Assembly: GCA_963210315.1 (NCBI GenBank)
Contig: OY723280.1
Location: 1 to 64,000 of the forward strand
DNA length: 64,000 nt
Direction of reading: 5' to 3'
From: Rhynchopus euleeides
Lineage: Eukaryota > Euglenozoa > Diplonemea > Diplonemida > Diplonemidae
Below the pieces are notes generated by a model. The model did not search any database and had not been told where the DNA came from. It was given only the letters and a program-made list of their open reading frames with translations. Made by a program: the position numbers and the translations under genes. Below, piece by piece: positions 13,167-22,659 of this stretch (its first letter is position 1; each line of letters starts with the position of its first letter).

Positions 13167-13378
13167 GATGACCTTCACGCGATACCAGCGACGGGAGCAG
13201 GAGGGACGCCAGCTTGACCTGACGCGATAGACCCATGTCGTCAGGCCCTGCCATATCTGCTGCCGTGCCCTCCAGTCGCCGTTCATATACCTCGTGTCAG
13301 CCATGGGACCAAATGCGGGCTTCCGCCTCAGGGCGACAGCCTCACACGTTTTTTTTGGCGACGACCCTTGCCCCACGG
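13167..13378. repeat. Duplicated upstream module, copy 1
   Basis: About 135 bp here (from GATGACCTTCACGCGATACC) is roughly 90% identical to 16204-16345. Weaker similarity continues to a shared CAGCCTCACAC...TTTTTTTTGGCGACGA block. Both copies have the same orientation. Each lies about 280-300 nt upstream of a minus-strand start codon (12887 and 15907). On the minus strand both encode a short shared peptide (VYRVRSSWRPSCSRRWY), but neither is embedded in a recognisable gene. Confidence 0.75.
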
Positions 13379-14252
13379 CGGTAAACTCTCTGTGCCCCCG
13401 CCGAATCGTCAAGTGACAGCAAAACGAGACATTCGGGGAGGCGGAGACTCCGTGTCGAGACAACAGTCTCGGGAGGGGTTTGTAGATCTCTCTTTGTTCT
13501 TTTTGTTGTCGCGGATTGGGTGGGGGGGTCGACGGGGGAGGGAGGGAGGGAGGGAGGGAGGGGCGATACACATCACATTTGTATTGCTTATTTTCGTAGA
13601 ATAGAGGCTGCCCATGGCGAGAGAGAGAGAGAGAGAGAGAGAGGCAGCGGCAGAGGCCCCACCCACACACCTCCGCCCCTCCCACCCATGCTAAGTGGCA
13701 GATATGAAAAAAGGTGTGTGGTGTATGGTGAGTACAAGAGTGATAGGCGTTCTCCGACGCCTTCTCCGGCGACTCGCTGACGGTGCTCGAAATAGAGTGT
13801 TTGATGTTGGTGCAAAAATGACCCGTGCGGAGTAAAGAAAGGAAAAAAGGAGGAAAGGGCACACTCAGTGGGGTGGGAGCCCTCACTCCGCCTGCCTGAC
13901 AGTGTGTCGCCAATGCTGACGCGGAGGTCTGTGCGGCAGCGGTGCTGCTTGCCACACAGCAATGGAGGCTTGTGAGTGAGGGGCGGGGCACGAGCAAAGC
14001 GCGAGAAACTTTCCACCCACAATGAAGTGCGCGGAAAAAAAAGAAAGAAAAAAAAGAAAGAGATTCGCAACCCGAGAAAATATAACCACAATAGGGACAT
14101 CCCCTGCAGTGCACAAAGCGAGTGTGTGTGGTATGTGCAGTGATTTCCGTGTGGAAGTGTCAACATCAACACACGACAAACAAAAGACGAGCAAAGAGTG
14201 GCTGTACTACGGAGTGACGTTTCCTTACTGCGCGGTGCGGTGTGACCCAGGT
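13379..14252. other. Low-complexity spacer
   Basis: The spacer holds a (GGGA)n tract near 13538-13562, a (GA)n microsatellite at 13618-13644 and A-rich tracts at 14035-14060. Open frames of up to 325 codons on the minus strand are compositional (Ser, Pro and Phe runs) and I do not call them genes. Confidence 0.55.
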
Positions 14253-14338
14253 CATCGGGGTGTGCCCTGGGGTACGATGCAGGGTACGATGCACCATCGA
14301 TCGTCCTTGATATCATCCCCTCAGGGCACACCCCGATG
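14253..14338. repeat. 86 bp inverted repeat 3' of the oxidase gene
   Basis: A perfect 17 bp arm, CATCGGGGTGTGCCCTG (14253-14269), is repeated inverted at 14322-14338. Outer flanks GGTGCGGTG and CACCGCACC extend the pairing with gaps. It lies about 160 nt past the stop codon of the flanking gene. It could be a small foldback element or a 3'-end hairpin in the transcript. Confidence 0.8.
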
Positions 14339-14497
14339 GATCACCGCACCGTGGAGCAAGGGGTGACAAAAAAACGAAAAGCGACACCACACGCAACAAC
14401 ACACGTTTCCTTTCGTCTCACCAGTGCACAGCTTCGAGGGCCACCACTGACCGCCCCAATGTTGTTTGTTTTATTCGGTCGCGTCGGTGTTCGTCCC

Positions 14498-15907
14498 TCA
14501 CGCAAAGAGACCGTCAGTGTAGGCGTTCCCGAACAGGTTGTATGCATCCAGAGCAGCCTTGGCAGCCTTGAACTGTGTCACAGCGGCCTCACCGTACAGC
14601 GATGCAACAGTCGGTGCTTTCAGGTCGTTCAGCTTCCCCCAGTGCGGCCTGCCGCCTGCCGCGATGAGCACTTCCTCCACCTTCAGACGAGTCCAATGGT
14701 CGAGGAGCTTGTTCAGGTACGTGCAGTCGACATACACAAACACGCCGCTCTCTGCAGCGTTCATCGCGAGAAGAGACGAAGACGGCCCCTGCAGACGAAG
14801 CGTGACGTACAGCCCCACGTCGGTGCACGGCTCCAGCACAGCAAGGAATGCCTCCCAAGCGGCCTGGAAGTTGTCGATGGGCACTGCGTACTCAGCGCTT
14901 GTTGAGAGAAGCAACTCGCTTCTGTGGTTGGCGTAAAACTGGAGGGCGACAGTGTCGTAGCTTTCACCCACGCTCGAAGCCTCGCTCGAAAGGGAGTTGT
15001 ACATGCCTGTCATGTGCCCCGGGATGTTCTCTGGGTGGCGGATCATGTCCAACGTCATGTAACGCACCCACTTCATCGCGTTGAGGTCTGTCGTGTGGTC
15101 GTGCGATGGGACCGGTTCGGTGGGCGTCACAACGCTTGTGCGTGTGACGGTGACGCCCTTGGGGCTGGGCATCTGCGGCGTCACGACGTACATCACACCC
15201 CAGATCGTGTCGTTGGCAATGTCCCCCCGAATGTAGTCGGCAGTGAACTGCTCAAGCGGCACTCCCTCCACATCTTTCTGGAGGTAAAACATGTCTCTCG
15301 CCTGCAGCGTCACGTCCAGCAGCATCCCCAGCACTCCGAGGTTCGTCTGGACTGCAGCGAAGTGAGGCGACGTGCTGTCGATGTCGTGAATGACACCATT
15401 GGAGTCCATCACACGCGCCGACAGAAGCTGGTCGGAGAACGAGTTTCCAACCTTCGTGTTACTCCAATGCGTTGCAGTCGCAATGCATCCGCCCACAGAC
15501 TGGTCTTCGATGCCCGCCAGCCCCGCCAGCGCAAGACCTTTCTTCTGCAAGGCTTCGCTGATTTGGTGGATCGGGCAGCCAGACTCCACAGTGACCGTCT
15601 TGCGCTGTGTGTCAATCTCGCGAATCTTTGTGAACCGCTGCGTCACAACGGCGATGTCGTCGTCATCGACCTGCTGGAGCGCGCCCCAGCCGTGGCCGTT
15701 GTTGTCACTGCCGAGTACCCGGATGCGCTTGCCCAGCCTCTTGGCCTTCAGGACAGCACGACGGAATTCACGATTGCACGTTGGGTACACAATCTTTGAG
15801 GGCCACGACAGAAAGGCTCCATTAAATGTTTCTATGCGGTGCCTCCGAGGTCCGTCGTGCGCAGCGACAGCAGCGAGAAGCAAACTGACAGTAAAAAGCA
15901 CCTTCAT
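14498..15907 (-). CDS. Secreted FAD-dependent aldonolactone oxidase-like protein
   Basis: 469 aa with no intron. I start at the second methionine (15907), where a signal peptide begins (MKVLFTVSLLLAAVAA); 20 upstream codons look like leader sequence. The N-terminal half is an FAD-binding domain of the vanillyl-alcohol/gulonolactone oxidase type: a GSDNNGHGWG loop near residues 66-75 takes the place of the usual GSGHS, and a DQSVGGCIATATHWS stretch follows near residue 155. The C-terminal part has GGRPHWGK, matching the HWxK motif of aldonolactone oxidoreductases. The family oxidises sugar-1,4-lactones (ascorbate or erythroascorbate synthesis). Export is inferred from the signal peptide. The substrate is not predictable. 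Confidence 0.85.
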   Translation of the reverse strand: MKVLFTVSLLLAAVAAHDGPRRHRIETFNGAFLSWPSKIVYPTCNREFRRAVLKAKRLGKRIRVLGSDNNGHGWGALQQVDDDDIAVVTQRFTKIREIDTQRKTVTVESGCPIHQISEALQKKGLALAGLAGIEDQSVGGCIATATHWSNTKVGNSFSDQLLSARVMDSNGVIHDIDSTSPHFAAVQTNLGVLGMLLDVTLQARDMFYLQKDVEGVPLEQFTADYIRGDIANDTIWGVMYVVTPQMPSPKGVTVTRTSVVTPTEPVPSHDHTTDLNAMKWVRYMTLDMIRHPENIPGHMTGMYNSLSSEASSVGESYDTVALQFYANHRSELLLSTSAEYAVPIDNFQAAWEAFLAVLEPCTDVGLYVTLRLQGPSSSLLAMNAAESGVFVYVDCTYLNKLLDHWTRLKVEEVLIAAGGRPHWGKLNDLKAPTVASLYGEAAVTQFKAAKAALDAYNLFGNAYTDGLFA

Positions 15908-16203
15908 ATTCAAGAAGTCCTGTTGACGCGGGTGTGGATAGTTCAGAGCAGAGCAGTCAGGAATCACCTGCGGCTGCTCACATCAGCAAGCACGACAAAA
16001 ACGGGGGGGGGGGAAAAAGCACTGTACAGAACGACGATCCAACACAAATGAGGGAAAGCGTGAGAGTACCGTGCTGTCGAGGGCTGGGGGCCACCCATCT
16101 ATCCACTGTGTTTCTTCAGCACCCTGGCCTTCTTCTTCTTCCGGGCTTCCGGGCTTTCGCGTTTCTCTCTCTCTCTTTCTGAACCATGTTCCTGTCTGGA
16201 TTT

Positions 16204-16478
16204 GAAGACCTTCACGCAATACCAGCGACGGGAGCAGGAGGGACGCCAGCTTGACCTGACGCGATAGACCCGTGTCGCGTGCCATGCCATATCTGCTGCC
16301 GTGCCCTCCGGTCGCTGTTCATGGAGCAATACCTCGTGTCAGTCAGTGACGTGAACATTTGCGGGGTGGGGTGAACGGGGGGACCAAGTTGTCCGCGCAT
16401 GCGGGCTTCTCCGCCCGCGGGTGGGCGGCAGCCTCACACACACACACATCCCTTTTTATTTTGGTGACGATGCCAGCC
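16204..16478. repeat. Duplicated upstream module, copy 2
   Basis: This is the partner of 13167-13378. The core 16204-16345 is nearly identical. The rest is interrupted by insertions, including a CA microsatellite at 16435-16447. It lies about 300 nt upstream of the oxidase start, in the same orientation as copy 1. The minus strand has an open frame ending in a Lys/Arg-rich tail (ARKKKKARVLKKHSG), absent from copy 1. Confidence 0.72.
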
Positions 16479-16953
16479 CCACCCACGATGCATGTGTGTA
16501 TGGGGATGGCAGTTCAAAGGGAGAACAACAAAAAGGAGAACGGGGCAGGGAAGGGAGGGAAAAAGGAGAGTGAGAGCAAGCGCGTCAGATGCAAAGACGC
16601 CACGTCTTGGTTTGGGCACAAGACAATGGGGCCTTTCGCTTCCGCTCAAAAAAAAGGTCACTACAGTACAGTCACTACAGTACAGTCCAGTCCAGTCCAC
16701 ACACACACAAAACCTCAACTCCCGTGATGGGTGGGTGAGGCTAGTGGTGTGTGCGGTGCACGTTTGCTGGCTGGCGTGTGCTGTGTCGTGACATTTTCTG
16801 CTCACAGGTAGTGTGGTGTGCATACCAATTCTCACTCGGTCTGAAATCAAAAAGGGGATAAAAGGACAAAAAAGCGATAATGCGATTATAATGAACTATA
16901 ATAATATACACGGCAAGGCAACCTTCTCCACAACAACACGTCTGTGTGCCTTC
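16479..16953. other. Spacer without a supported gene
   Basis: A/G-rich stretches and a short tandem CAGTCCAGTCC block (16680-16697) are present. A minus-strand pair GTATGC (16829) and CACAG (near 16783) matches the local intron signals, but no coding exon can be tied to it. Confidence 0.4.
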
Positions 16954-18557
16954 TCACTCTGTTGTGACGGTGACTCTCCACGGGCTTGCCATGCAGGAGG
17001 AAAACTCGAAGTTGTACACCGTCCCGTCGAGGGGGGCGTCAGCAACCCAGTTGCTGTGCCCAAGGTAGTTCCTGTTGCGTTCCACCATCCGGGGCAGGTG
17101 CAGCGCGCCCCTGCCGCACTCCACACCGTCGATGTAGATGGAACCCAGATCGTCGACACTCGGCCCACTGTAGCGTGTGATGATCGCCTCCACAGTGACT
17201 GCGGTGTTGAGGGGCACGTCGTATGTGCACATCACATTCTGTGCAACCTTCCCCCGCCACACCTCCAGCACAATCTGCTTCGTGTTCTCAGCCAGTCCCA
17301 GGAACACGTTGTCCTGCTCAGCACCGTTCCCGAAGTCGAAGACGCGTGCCCACGGCGTGAGGGTTCTGAACAGCACTGTTGCCCTGGCGTAGATCCCGCC
17401 ACCGAAGCTCAACCGGGCTGCCGCCTCGTTGAACGACGCGACGTCGTGGGCCCTCACAACCTGCTTCGCACTGGCGCAAGGCAGGGGGCAGGAGGAGATG
17501 ACAAGGCTGCTCACTGCGCCGTCGAGGGGTGCGTTGCCCTCCCACTGGCTGTGCCCAACGTAGTTCTTGCGGCGTTCCACCACCGCAGGCAGGGGCACCA
17601 GTCCCTTGATGCACTCCACACCGTCGATGTAGATGGTCGCCACACCCTGGCCACGACTTCCTTCCCCTCCCCCTCGCGGTACACAATCACCGCAATCTGC
17701 TTTGTGCTGTCCCGCAGGGTGACGATGACGTTGTCCCCCGCAGGGCCATTCCCGAAGTCGATAATGCGGCCCCACGGCGTGTGGCTGTTGAGCGTCACCC
17801 TTGCACGCACGTTGGTCGGTCCGCCAAACGTCAACGGTGCCTGCTCATCGAAGGCGCCCATGTTCGACTGCACGTTGACGGCATCCTTTGCATTGTCGCA
17901 AATGCGCTGCATGCGACAGGCCGTGATCCCAAATTCCTGCACCGTGCCGTCGAGGGGCAGATTGCCCTCCCAGTTGCTGCCTCCGAGGAGGTTGCTGCTG
18001 CGTGCCATCACCTCAGGCAGGTGCAGCGGACCCACTCCACACTCCTGACCATCGACGTAAATCCTGCCCAGCACATCCACCCCTGATTCAGTAATGGTGA
18101 CCTCCACAGAATGCCGCCTCTTCAGGGAAAGAGGAGACTTGCAGATGACCTGCTTCGGAACACCGTGACGGAACACTTGCAGCATAAGGGACTGCGTGTC
18201 CTCCGCGAGTGTGAGAAGCACGTTGTCCTTCCCAGCACCGTTCCCGAAGTCGAAGATGCGTGCCCACGGCGAGTAGGTGTTGAGGAAGATCCCGGCATAC
18301 GCGTGCACCGATCCCCCGAAGGTCAACGGGCCCAGCTGAACCGGTGTCGATTCCCCTGGCGAGAGGTTGAAAATGGCGACATCCTGAGGAGACATCCCGT
18401 CGCGCGCATTGCACGTCTGTCCCCAGTCCGCCCCAATCGATACGCCGGGTTCGCTTCCGACCGCCTGCTGCATCACGGCCAGCACGCCGCACACGCACAC
18501 GCCCCACCGCATCGCCATAGCAATAATAGTAGCACGCGTTTGCGATCTGATCTGCAC
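16954..18557 (-). CDS. Secreted three-repeat LamG-like jellyroll protein, frameshifted
   Basis: A signal peptide (MAMRWGVCVCGVLAVMQQ, start 18518; an alternative start is 18557) precedes three copies of a laminin-G/concanavalin-like jellyroll of about 150 aa. Each has the hallmark PWxRxFDFGNGxxxDN, then IY(V/I)DGxEC and a xNxLGxSNW...LDGTV block. Domain 1 is complete. Domain 2 breaks near 17660: the frame ends there, and the sequence resumes in another frame at ATIYIDGVEC. About 23 residues of the domain are missing, so the cause is a deletion of about 70 nt and not an intron (no GTATG signal). Domain 3 is intact to the stop at 16954. It may be a recent pseudogene, or the region may be misassembled between repeats. 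LamG domains usually bind glycans or surface partners. Confidence 0.72.
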
Positions 18558-19514
18558 AGGGGGTAGTGATGGGGTGGTCTCTCCACGTTCAGGTTTTCAA
18601 AAATCTGAACGCCGGCATCCTCAAGCGTCAACCCTATGTGATTTCCACGGATTTTGCACTTCGTGGGAATACCACGCGAACGGGGTGGGGGGGGGGGGGG
18701 GGGTAGGGGGGGTCAAATGCCACCCTTTTACGTGCACGGTGGTCTTAAACAGCGGTTTACATATGTAAAATGCATATCATTTTGCATATGAAAATCCCGG
18801 GCTGACATAAGACAGTCAGGATTTACATATGTAAACCTGGGATTTACATATGCAACTTCCAGATTTACATATGTAAATCCCAAATTTACATAGGAGGATC
18901 CTTGAAATCGGTAGTGGACAGTAGCGGACAGGGCGGACATTTCCTTGTGGAAAAAGTGCCCGAAAAAAAAATTCGAAAAGGTCCCCCTTACAGAATTAGC
19001 CTTTTTTCAAAAAATCGGAAAATTTCGGACCGCAATTTGTACCCAAGAAAGTGCCGAATTTTCGGACTTGGTCCGATTTGAACGATTTCCGTGCCTCTTG
19101 CAACCCCCATGAGGGGCGGCTGCTGTTTCGGGTTCTTCCGGTGGTACATGCTGGGGTGTCAGGACAGGGAATCCTGCTCGCTGTACCCGGTGATCCCTGA
19201 CGCAGCCAGGAAGTGGAGAGCCTTGGAACCCTGGTTGAGGCCTGTAACACCCGGCCTTCCTGCCACTTGTGGCATTGTGGAGCGGAGGTGGTTATGGAGA
19301 AGGTTCTCTCTCCGTCCGGTCGAGCACAACCGTCCTCTCCAGCCAGGGGTCATCTACTTTCCAAACAAGGGCCAGGAACATGCTCAAACAAACCAATTGA
19401 TCAGAAAATCTGGCTTGCCGTGGAATCATTGAGCATTGGGGAGTGGTTTGCCCCCTTGCTGCGTATGACATGTCCATTTTTGACGATTTTTGGGCAGAAT
19501 TTGGTGCGTGGGAC
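18558..19514. other. Repeat-rich intergenic DNA
   Basis: Besides the palindrome cluster this stretch holds a G tract (18687-18704), A/T-rich degenerate repeat DNA (18960-19080) and a unique segment (19090-19440). No open frame shows a domain or codon bias like the genes nearby. Confidence 0.5.
18757..18895. repeat. Cluster of TTTACATATGTAAA palindromes
   Basis: Five or six exact or near copies of the palindrome TTTACATATGTAAA, or of its half, occur within 140 bp. They sit just right of a G tract at 18687-18704. The same word recurs at 20266-20325 and 23270-23282. Confidence 0.85.
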
Positions 19515-19915
19515 CTTTCGATTTTCATGATTTTTTCGGAATTTCGTGGGGACCGGTACCCCATTTGAGGGCCAAAAATCTCATTTCCGAGGCCTGGGAA
19601 TGGTCGCAGTGGCCTCAGATGTCCAAAAACGTTCAATTGACCTCTCCTCGAAAAAAAAATCGAAAGGTCCCCCCTACTGGCACCCCGGATTAGGACATGT
19701 CTCTGGGGGTGCCCGGGGGGCATTTTTGGCCCATTTTTGGCTGGGGAAAATGGGCCATTTTTCACGATTTTTTCGGTTTTTTGTCCGGACCGGCACCGCA
19801 TTTGAGGGGCCAAAATCTGATTTCCGAGGCCCGGGAATGGTCGCGGTGGCTTCATTTGGCCAAAAACGTTCAATTTACCCTTCCCCAAAAAAAATTCGAA
19901 AGGGTCCCCCTACAA
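19515..19915. repeat. Degenerate tandem pair of a dispersed repeat
   Basis: Two diverged copies (about 19515-19680 and 19760-19915) share GATTTTTTCGG, CATTTGAGGGGCCAAAA, a TTTCCGAGGC(C)(C/T)GGGAATGGTCGC segment, CCAAAAACGTTCAAT and an A-rich end before a run of C. A third relative lies at 29040-29160, with distant traces at 23290-23480. The open frames that cross them encode similar short peptides but nothing recognisable. Confidence 0.7.
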
Positions 19916-19989
19916 ATCGCCGGTCTTAGGAATTTTTTTTGGGCACCCAGATTTCAAAATTTTTCAAACTATTTTCTGGACCAAAAATC

Positions 19990-20215
19990 AAACTATTGAG
20001 GTCCTGGCCGGACATGTCCGGGGGGGGGGGGGGGGGGGTCAAAATTGGATTTCCCGAATTTCCGGGTCCGGACATGTCCGCCCGGACATGTCCGGGCGGG
20101 AAATTCGGGAAATGTCCGGGGGGGGGGGGGGGGGGGTCAAAATTGGACCCGGACATCCGGACACCCGGATTTCCGGTCCGGATATGTCCGCCCTGTCCGC
20201 CCTGAAATCGCCTAA
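19990..20215. repeat. G tracts alternating with CGGACATGTCCG palindromes
   Basis: Two runs of about 19 Gs (20020-20038 and 20117-20136) each lead into GGTCAAAATTGGA. Between and around them are repeats of the palindrome CGGACATGTCCG. The block looks like a tandem duplication of about 100 bp. Confidence 0.75.
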
Positions 20216-20390
20216 GGGGCCGGGGGAAATCCAGGAAATTCGGGAAATCCAGGAATATGAAGAATCCTCCATATGTAAATCCAGATTTACATATGTAAAT
20301 CTGGATTTACATATGTAAATTCCGATTTCACGGATGACGTACGAATCGTAATATCGTATCATATCGTAAATACGATATGTGTCGTATTTT

Positions 20391-21014
20391 TTACTGGGGG
20401 GGGGCAAATAATCGTGCACTCCACTATTAATTGGCGAACGGGCGGGTATAATTGAGGGGCCCAAAAAAAGTCAAAAAGTTGACGGGGGGGAATAATCGTG
20501 GGGTGCACGATTATTCACTTTTGCAAGTTTTCTGGTCAGTTCTGGGGACAAACATCGCAAGAACCTCGTCCGTTTGCATATTTGGAATCTGTGCGGATCG
20601 TAGTGGGGTCATTTTGGCCATGGGGTGTCTGTCTTCACCCCTTACTGGCAGTCACCGTCTGGGCTCATTTTCGTGTTGAAACTGGAGGCACACAAGTCCG
20701 GACATGTGGACGAATATGAGCCAAAATGGTGACGACCAGTCACGGGTGAAGACAGACACCCCATGGTCGAAATGACCCCACCACGATCCGCACGGGCTCC
20801 CAACATTCAGAAGACCGGGGTTTTTGAATATTCTGCGGGAAAATTTGCTCATTTTTCTTCCAGAACTGACCGAAAATAGCCAAAAGTGAATAATCGTGCA
20901 CCCCACGATTATTCAGCGGAAAAAACTTTATAAATGCCCGTTTCAAAAAGGCACTATTATTTGACTATGCACGATTATTCGACTATGCACGATTAATTGC
21001 CCCCCCCCAGTAAG
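20391..21014. mobile_element. Non-autonomous foldback element (MITE-like)
   Basis: The terminal inverted repeats are TTACTGGGGGGGGGCAA and its complement (TTGCCCCCCCCCAGTAA), each followed inward by TAATCGTGCA. Inside, about 20487-20650 is repeated inverted at about 20735-20915, including GTGCGGATCGTAGTGGGGTCA and its complement and a self-palindromic AATAATCGTG...CACGATTATT. There is no coding capacity. No clear target-site duplication is visible. The two arms would form a long stem. Confidence 0.82.
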
Positions 21015-21177
21015 GCGATATCGCAATATATCGCAATATATCGTATTTATATCGTGTTTAGTCAGCTTTGATATCGTATGCGATATGCCCATATCGCACT
21101 ATTACTACAGGCTTCTGAGGGAGGCAATGGGATGGCTAGGCAGCCACATGAGACAACACCACAAGGATGGGATACGG

Positions 21178-22325
21178 CTAAGTGGTGTTACGCCCCAAGA
21201 CGTCCCGCCACCTCTCTTCCGACGCCTCCAGCACTTCATCAGTAATCACCTCCTGGGCAACTGCTTCCGGGTCCATCACCTCCATGAGTTCAAAGAACTC
21301 TCTTGAGGAAAACGTGTCCCACAGCTCTTTGAGAAGTTGTTGTTCCTCGTTGGTGACGTGTTGGATGCTCTTCCATACTTCCCCCACGACAAAACAGGAC
21401 TTCTGATCGCTGGGGGGGTTGCTCATCCAGAGGAAGAACTGTAGGAGGCTCTGTGCATCGTCTGGATCTCCGAGAGCATGTCCCCCCACCCATCCCCTCC
21501 GATCAAATGTAACTCTCGGACACTTTGCGGTTTGTAGGCGCGCTCAAGCTCTTCGTGCAAGAAGCTTGCAAGCAGGTCGGTCCGGGGTGCCACATGCTCA
21601 ACGACGTGAAACAGCGCTGACCACCTCGTTTCTGAGGTGGTGCGCGGCGCCTGTGAGAAGAAGGTCGCGAACTGGATGGCGAGGGGGAAGCGCTTCGTGT
21701 AGAAGTCTTTGCAACATTTGTTGGCGTGATGCCCCAAACACCACACCGACAGACGCCCTGTGAGCTTGATGAGGCGCTGGTTTGTCGCGCATCTGTCCAT
21801 GTTGACAGACGCGATCGTAAACGAGTAGTCGCATTCGAGCCGCTGCAGCACATCTTCAAGCATCACTGCGTCAGGGCTCACCCCAGCCTGAACACCTCAA
21901 CGCACACCAGCAGCGGTTGTTGCCCAACATATGCAGTCACAGCGAGGTACGAGGTGTGGATCGATGCTGCTGTAGTTCCGTCGATGCCAATAGGCACGGT
22001 GCGACCTTTGAGAGCATCTTTCAGCGCCTTCAGAAGTGCATCCGTGTGGCTGCTGTGTTTCTGCAAGAGGGCGCGTCCGCTGAGCATGTTCGGGTACAGG
22101 TGTTTCCGAATCGCCAACACCACAAGCTCCGCCTGGCTGGCCGTGGTATTGCCGATGCAAAGTGAATACGACAGGTCACTCACGAATTCCGGTGCTGGAT
22201 TGGCTCCGTGCGCCTTCTGCTGCCTCCCTTGCCTGTCGCCGTTCTTGTCTTCACCGCCCGACTGCTTCTTCTTCTGGTGCTCGACCGCACGGGCGGGTGA
22301 TGGCGAGCTTTGATCCGGAAAAAGG
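21178..22325 (-). pseudogene. hAT-like transposase relic
   Basis: On the minus strand an open frame from about 22325 encodes a Lys/Gln-rich start and then SDLSYSLCIGNTTASQAELV. It continues through IDGTTAASIHTSYLAVTAYV, the first catalytic-Asp block of hAT/DUF659 transposases. A one-base frameshift near 21880 leads to SVNMDRCATNQRLI...WCLGHHANKCCKDFY, the region around the second Asp and the conserved C/H cluster. A further shift near 21420-21489 leads to a C-terminal Glu-rich piece ending at 21178. At least two frameshifts make it inactive. The assignment rests on motif order only. Confidence 0.6.
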
Positions 22326-22340
22326 GGTGCTAAAAAAATT

Positions 22341-22363
22341 GCTCGCGCGCTTCGCGCGCGAGC
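22341..22363. repeat. GC-rich hairpin GCTCGCGCGC-TTC-GCGCGCGAGC
   Basis: A perfect 10 bp arm with a three-base loop, directly after an A7 run. A close relative lies at 53545-53565, also after an A run. Both precede a copy of the GGAGGCCACGGTAG element on the same strand. Confidence 0.8.
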
Positions 22364-22596
22364 GCCTCATGCAATGCACGCGTATATCCGCAACAACATT
22401 CGTTCTGATCGATACGCTTTGCAATGTGCGGTGTGAGTGGACAACGAGGAAGTCGTACAGACTTCGTTGTGCAGGGATGGTAGTCTGCACGTACTCCGTC
22501 TTCACTCACGACCATGTCGCACTCCTGGTGTTGTGCCGTTTCCCACTTGCCATGGTACACCAAATGGTACATGCACACTCGACAGGTGCACAGCAC

Positions 22597-22655
22597 AGGG
22601 GTTTAGGGGGCGGAGCCCCCCAGCCGCCGGAGGCCACGGTAGCGAACATCTGGCC
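22597..22655 (+). repeat. GGAGGCCACGGTAGTGAAC element, copy 1
   Basis: A 60 bp conserved block: GGGGGCGGAGCCCCC hairpin, AGCCGCCGGAGGCCACGGTA, then GCGAACATCTGGC. Four more copies follow at 40559, 41226, 41459 and 53648, all on the plus strand. Confidence 0.85.
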
Positions 22656-22659
22656 TTCT

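Noticed and set aside
13137-14331. Minus-strand frames of 325 and 247 codons
   Set aside because: Composition is low-complexity (Ser, Phe and Pro runs from GA/CT tracts); no domain; overlapping frames are equally long.
16779-16829. Intron candidate GTATGC...GACACAG downstream of the LamG gene
   Set aside because: No flanking coding exon could be identified; possibly a 3' untranslated intron but unsupported.
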